A stretch of 64,000 bases of DNA, from NCBI RefSeq assembly GCF_901933205.1, contig NC_044573.1, positions 112,465,702-112,529,701 on the forward strand, in the 5' to 3' direction. A program made the translations under genes and the position numbers. This document shows, piece by piece, positions 62,011 to 64,000 of this stretch (its first letter is position 1; each line of letters opens with the position of its first letter). The DNA is from Camarhynchus parvulus. Lineage: Eukaryota; Chordata; Aves; Passeriformes; Thraupidae. Below the pieces are notes generated by a model. The model ran no database searches, was not told the origin of the DNA, and saw only the letters and a list, made by a program, of their open reading frames with translations.

Positions 62011-62874
62011 GGATGATTTCTGAGCCACTCAGTGTCCGAGTTGGTAGAATCCATAATTAATAAATGCAGGGCAGAATGTTGGTTTGAAATGTAATAATTC
62101 AACAAGAGCATTGCCACAGAAAGGTTGGGTTGTTAGCACTGGCAGGGAGGATTAAATACAATTATTGTGTGTAGGGGAAACCCATCCTGTGCATTTCCCT
62201 CTTCCAAAGGCGTGAAATCCATAACTGACAGAATATTCCCCTTCTCTCCCCCCAGCCCAGGCTGGTTGTAGCAGTTTTTGGTGTTTCCCCAAGATAAAAT
62301 TGCAGAGAATTTTTCACTCTTACAAGGAGAAGTGTGGGCTGGAACCCTGTGTAGGTGAGGAACCTCAGAGCTTGGCTCTCCCTCCTGGAAAGCACCAGAG
62401 CTGAGGCCCCAAAAAATCCCTCACTTTGGGTTTTCTCTTCAGTACAAGCTGGTGGTTCTGTAGCACAAATACAGAGAGGATCCCAAAACCACTTAAATTT
62501 TAACTCCAGCCCCCAAAAGCCTCAGAGGGAGGAGTGTCTATTTTGATCCTGCCCTGGCATCAGGAGCTGCTGGTTCCCATTCCCTGGGGATGAGCAGGAC
62601 CATGTGCACAGCACCTGGAGCCCACAGCTGGAAAGGCTGCAGAGGGGTTTTCCTCCCAGCCAGGACTCCTCATGTCCCAGTCTCTGGTGTTCCTGCAGCT
62701 CAGAGGAGCTCCTGGTGATAGATCTTTAATTAGAGCTCTTAATTAGTCCAGTTCAGCGTGTTCTGAGAGCTTTGTGGTGTCCTCCACACTGATCCCCATC
62801 CCCAGCTTTCTCCTGGGCTCTCAGTGCTCCAGGTGTGGCTCCTGAACTGCATCTCCCTGTGATCCTGCACCCAT

Positions 62875-63960
62875 TCCTGCTCTGGGGGCTCTCCAGGAAC
62901 CCCAAAATCCTGGTGTGCCAACTAAGGTCCCCCTCGGGGTGCTGCTGGTGCAGAGGGAGGCACTGAGGTGCTCTGGGGGCTCTCCAGGAACCCCAAAATC
63001 CTGGTGTGCCAACTAAGGTCCCCCTCAGGGTGCTGCTGGTGCAGAGGGAGGCACTCAGGTATCCTAGGGGCACCCAGCAGCTCCAGGAACCCCCAAAATC
63101 CTGGTGTGCCGGCAGAGATCCCCCTCAGGGTGCTGCTGGTGCAGAGTGAGGCACTGAGGAGTTCTGGGGTCACTCCAGGAACCCCCAAATCCTGGTGTGC
63201 CAGCAGAGATCCCCCTTGGGGAGCTGCTGGTGCAGAGTGAGGCACTGAGGAGTTCTGGGGGAACTCCAGGAACCCCAAAATCCTGGTGTGCCAGCAGAGA
63301 TCCCCCTTGGGGAGCTGCTGGTGCAGAGTGAGACACTCAGGTATCCTAGGGGCACTCAGCAACCTCAGGAACCCCCAAAATCCTGGTGTGCAGGCAGAGA
63401 TCCCCCTCGGGGTGCTGCTGGTGCAGAGTGAGGCACTGAGGTGTCCTGGGGTTACCCAGCTTCTCCAGGAGCCCCAAAATCCTGGTGTGCAGGCAGAGAT
63501 CCCTCTTGGGATGCTGCTGGTGCAGAGTGAGACACTCAGGTATCCTAGGGGCACTCAGCAGCCTCAGGAATCCCCAAAATCCTGGTGTGCAGACAGAGAT
63601 CCCCCTTGGGGTGCTGCTGTCCCAGGGTAGGTGCTGAGTGAGATACTGGGGTGCCCTGGGGGCACCCAGCAGCTCCAGGAACCCCCAAAATCCTGTTGTG
63701 TCAGCCAGGATGCCCCTTGGGGTGCTGCTGGTGCAGAGTGAGGCACTGAGGTGTCCTGGGGTCACCCACCTTCTCCATGAGCCCCAAAATCCTTGTGTGC
63801 CAGCCAAGATCCCCCTCGGGGTGCTGATGGTGCGGAGTGAGACACTCAGGTATCCTAGGGGCACCCAGCAGCTCCAGGAACCCCCAAATCCTGGTGTGCA
63901 GGCAGAGATCCCCCTTGGGGTGCTGCTGGTACAGAGTGAGGCACTGAGGTGCCCTGGGGT
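62875..63960. repeat. 90- to 105-bp minisatellite
   Basis: CCCCAAAATCCTGGTGTGCC, AGCAGAGATCCCCCTTGGGG, TGCTGCTGGTGCAGAGTGAG and GCACTGAGGT repeat about eleven times with variable CCTGGGGTCACCCAGC linkers, to the window edge. Confidence 0.95.
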
Positions 63961-64000
63961 GTGGACAACACTCCAGATGTGCACTGGTTTCCATTCCTGG

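Overview
The window is vertebrate nuclear DNA, most likely from a bird and probably a passerine. Coding sequence occurs only as short exons with canonical GT-AG introns. CR1-type LINE 3' ends are scattered throughout, solo LTRs of endogenous retroviruses are present, and roughly a third of the window is tandem repeat. Two recognisable genes lie on the + strand in the order KIF3C then ASXL2. As I recall it, this is the same order and orientation as on human chromosome 2p23. RAB10, the expected neighbour on the left, is not visible.

Layout. Positions 1-2160 are upstream sequence made of pyrimidine-rich and pentanucleotide repeats. Positions 2160-2560 are a CpG-island promoter with a CCAAT box, GC boxes and a ZNF143-like site. 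KIF3C occupies 2560-15573 in eight coding exons that splice into a complete 751-residue kinesin-2 motor subunit. Its introns hold very large repeat arrays: CA/TG repeats in intron 1 and GGAT repeats in intron 6. A possible long 3' untranslated region runs to an AATAAA at 20035. Positions 20 kb-29 kb are intergenic, with a purine-rich array, CR1 fragments and two LTR copies. A 624-bp solo LTR with a 5-bp target-site duplication (28997-29620) sits directly before a second CpG island (29650-30540). That island carries ASXL2 exon 1 (30351-30407) and four YY1-like motifs. ASXL2 intron 1 spans 30408-55375 and is mostly CR1, LTRs, a satellite-like higher-order repeat and minisatellites. Exon 2 is at 55376-55458, and ASXL2 continues beyond the window.

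Function. KIF3C is a motor subunit that pairs with KIF3A in microtubule transport. ASXL2 is a chromatin adaptor of the BAP1 deubiquitinase complex. They are neighbours by conserved synteny and are not known to share a pathway.

The most notable points are these. KIF3C lacks the glycine-rich loop-11 insert that I recall from mammalian KIF3C. Two ERV LTRs lie in inverted orientation at the same position within CR1 copies. Two arrays of one 21-bp motif lie in opposite orientation. A minisatellite ends just before the ASXL2 exon 2 splice acceptor. I found no operon, CRISPR array or other clearly new molecular system. The long open frames in this window come from tandem repeats, not genes.
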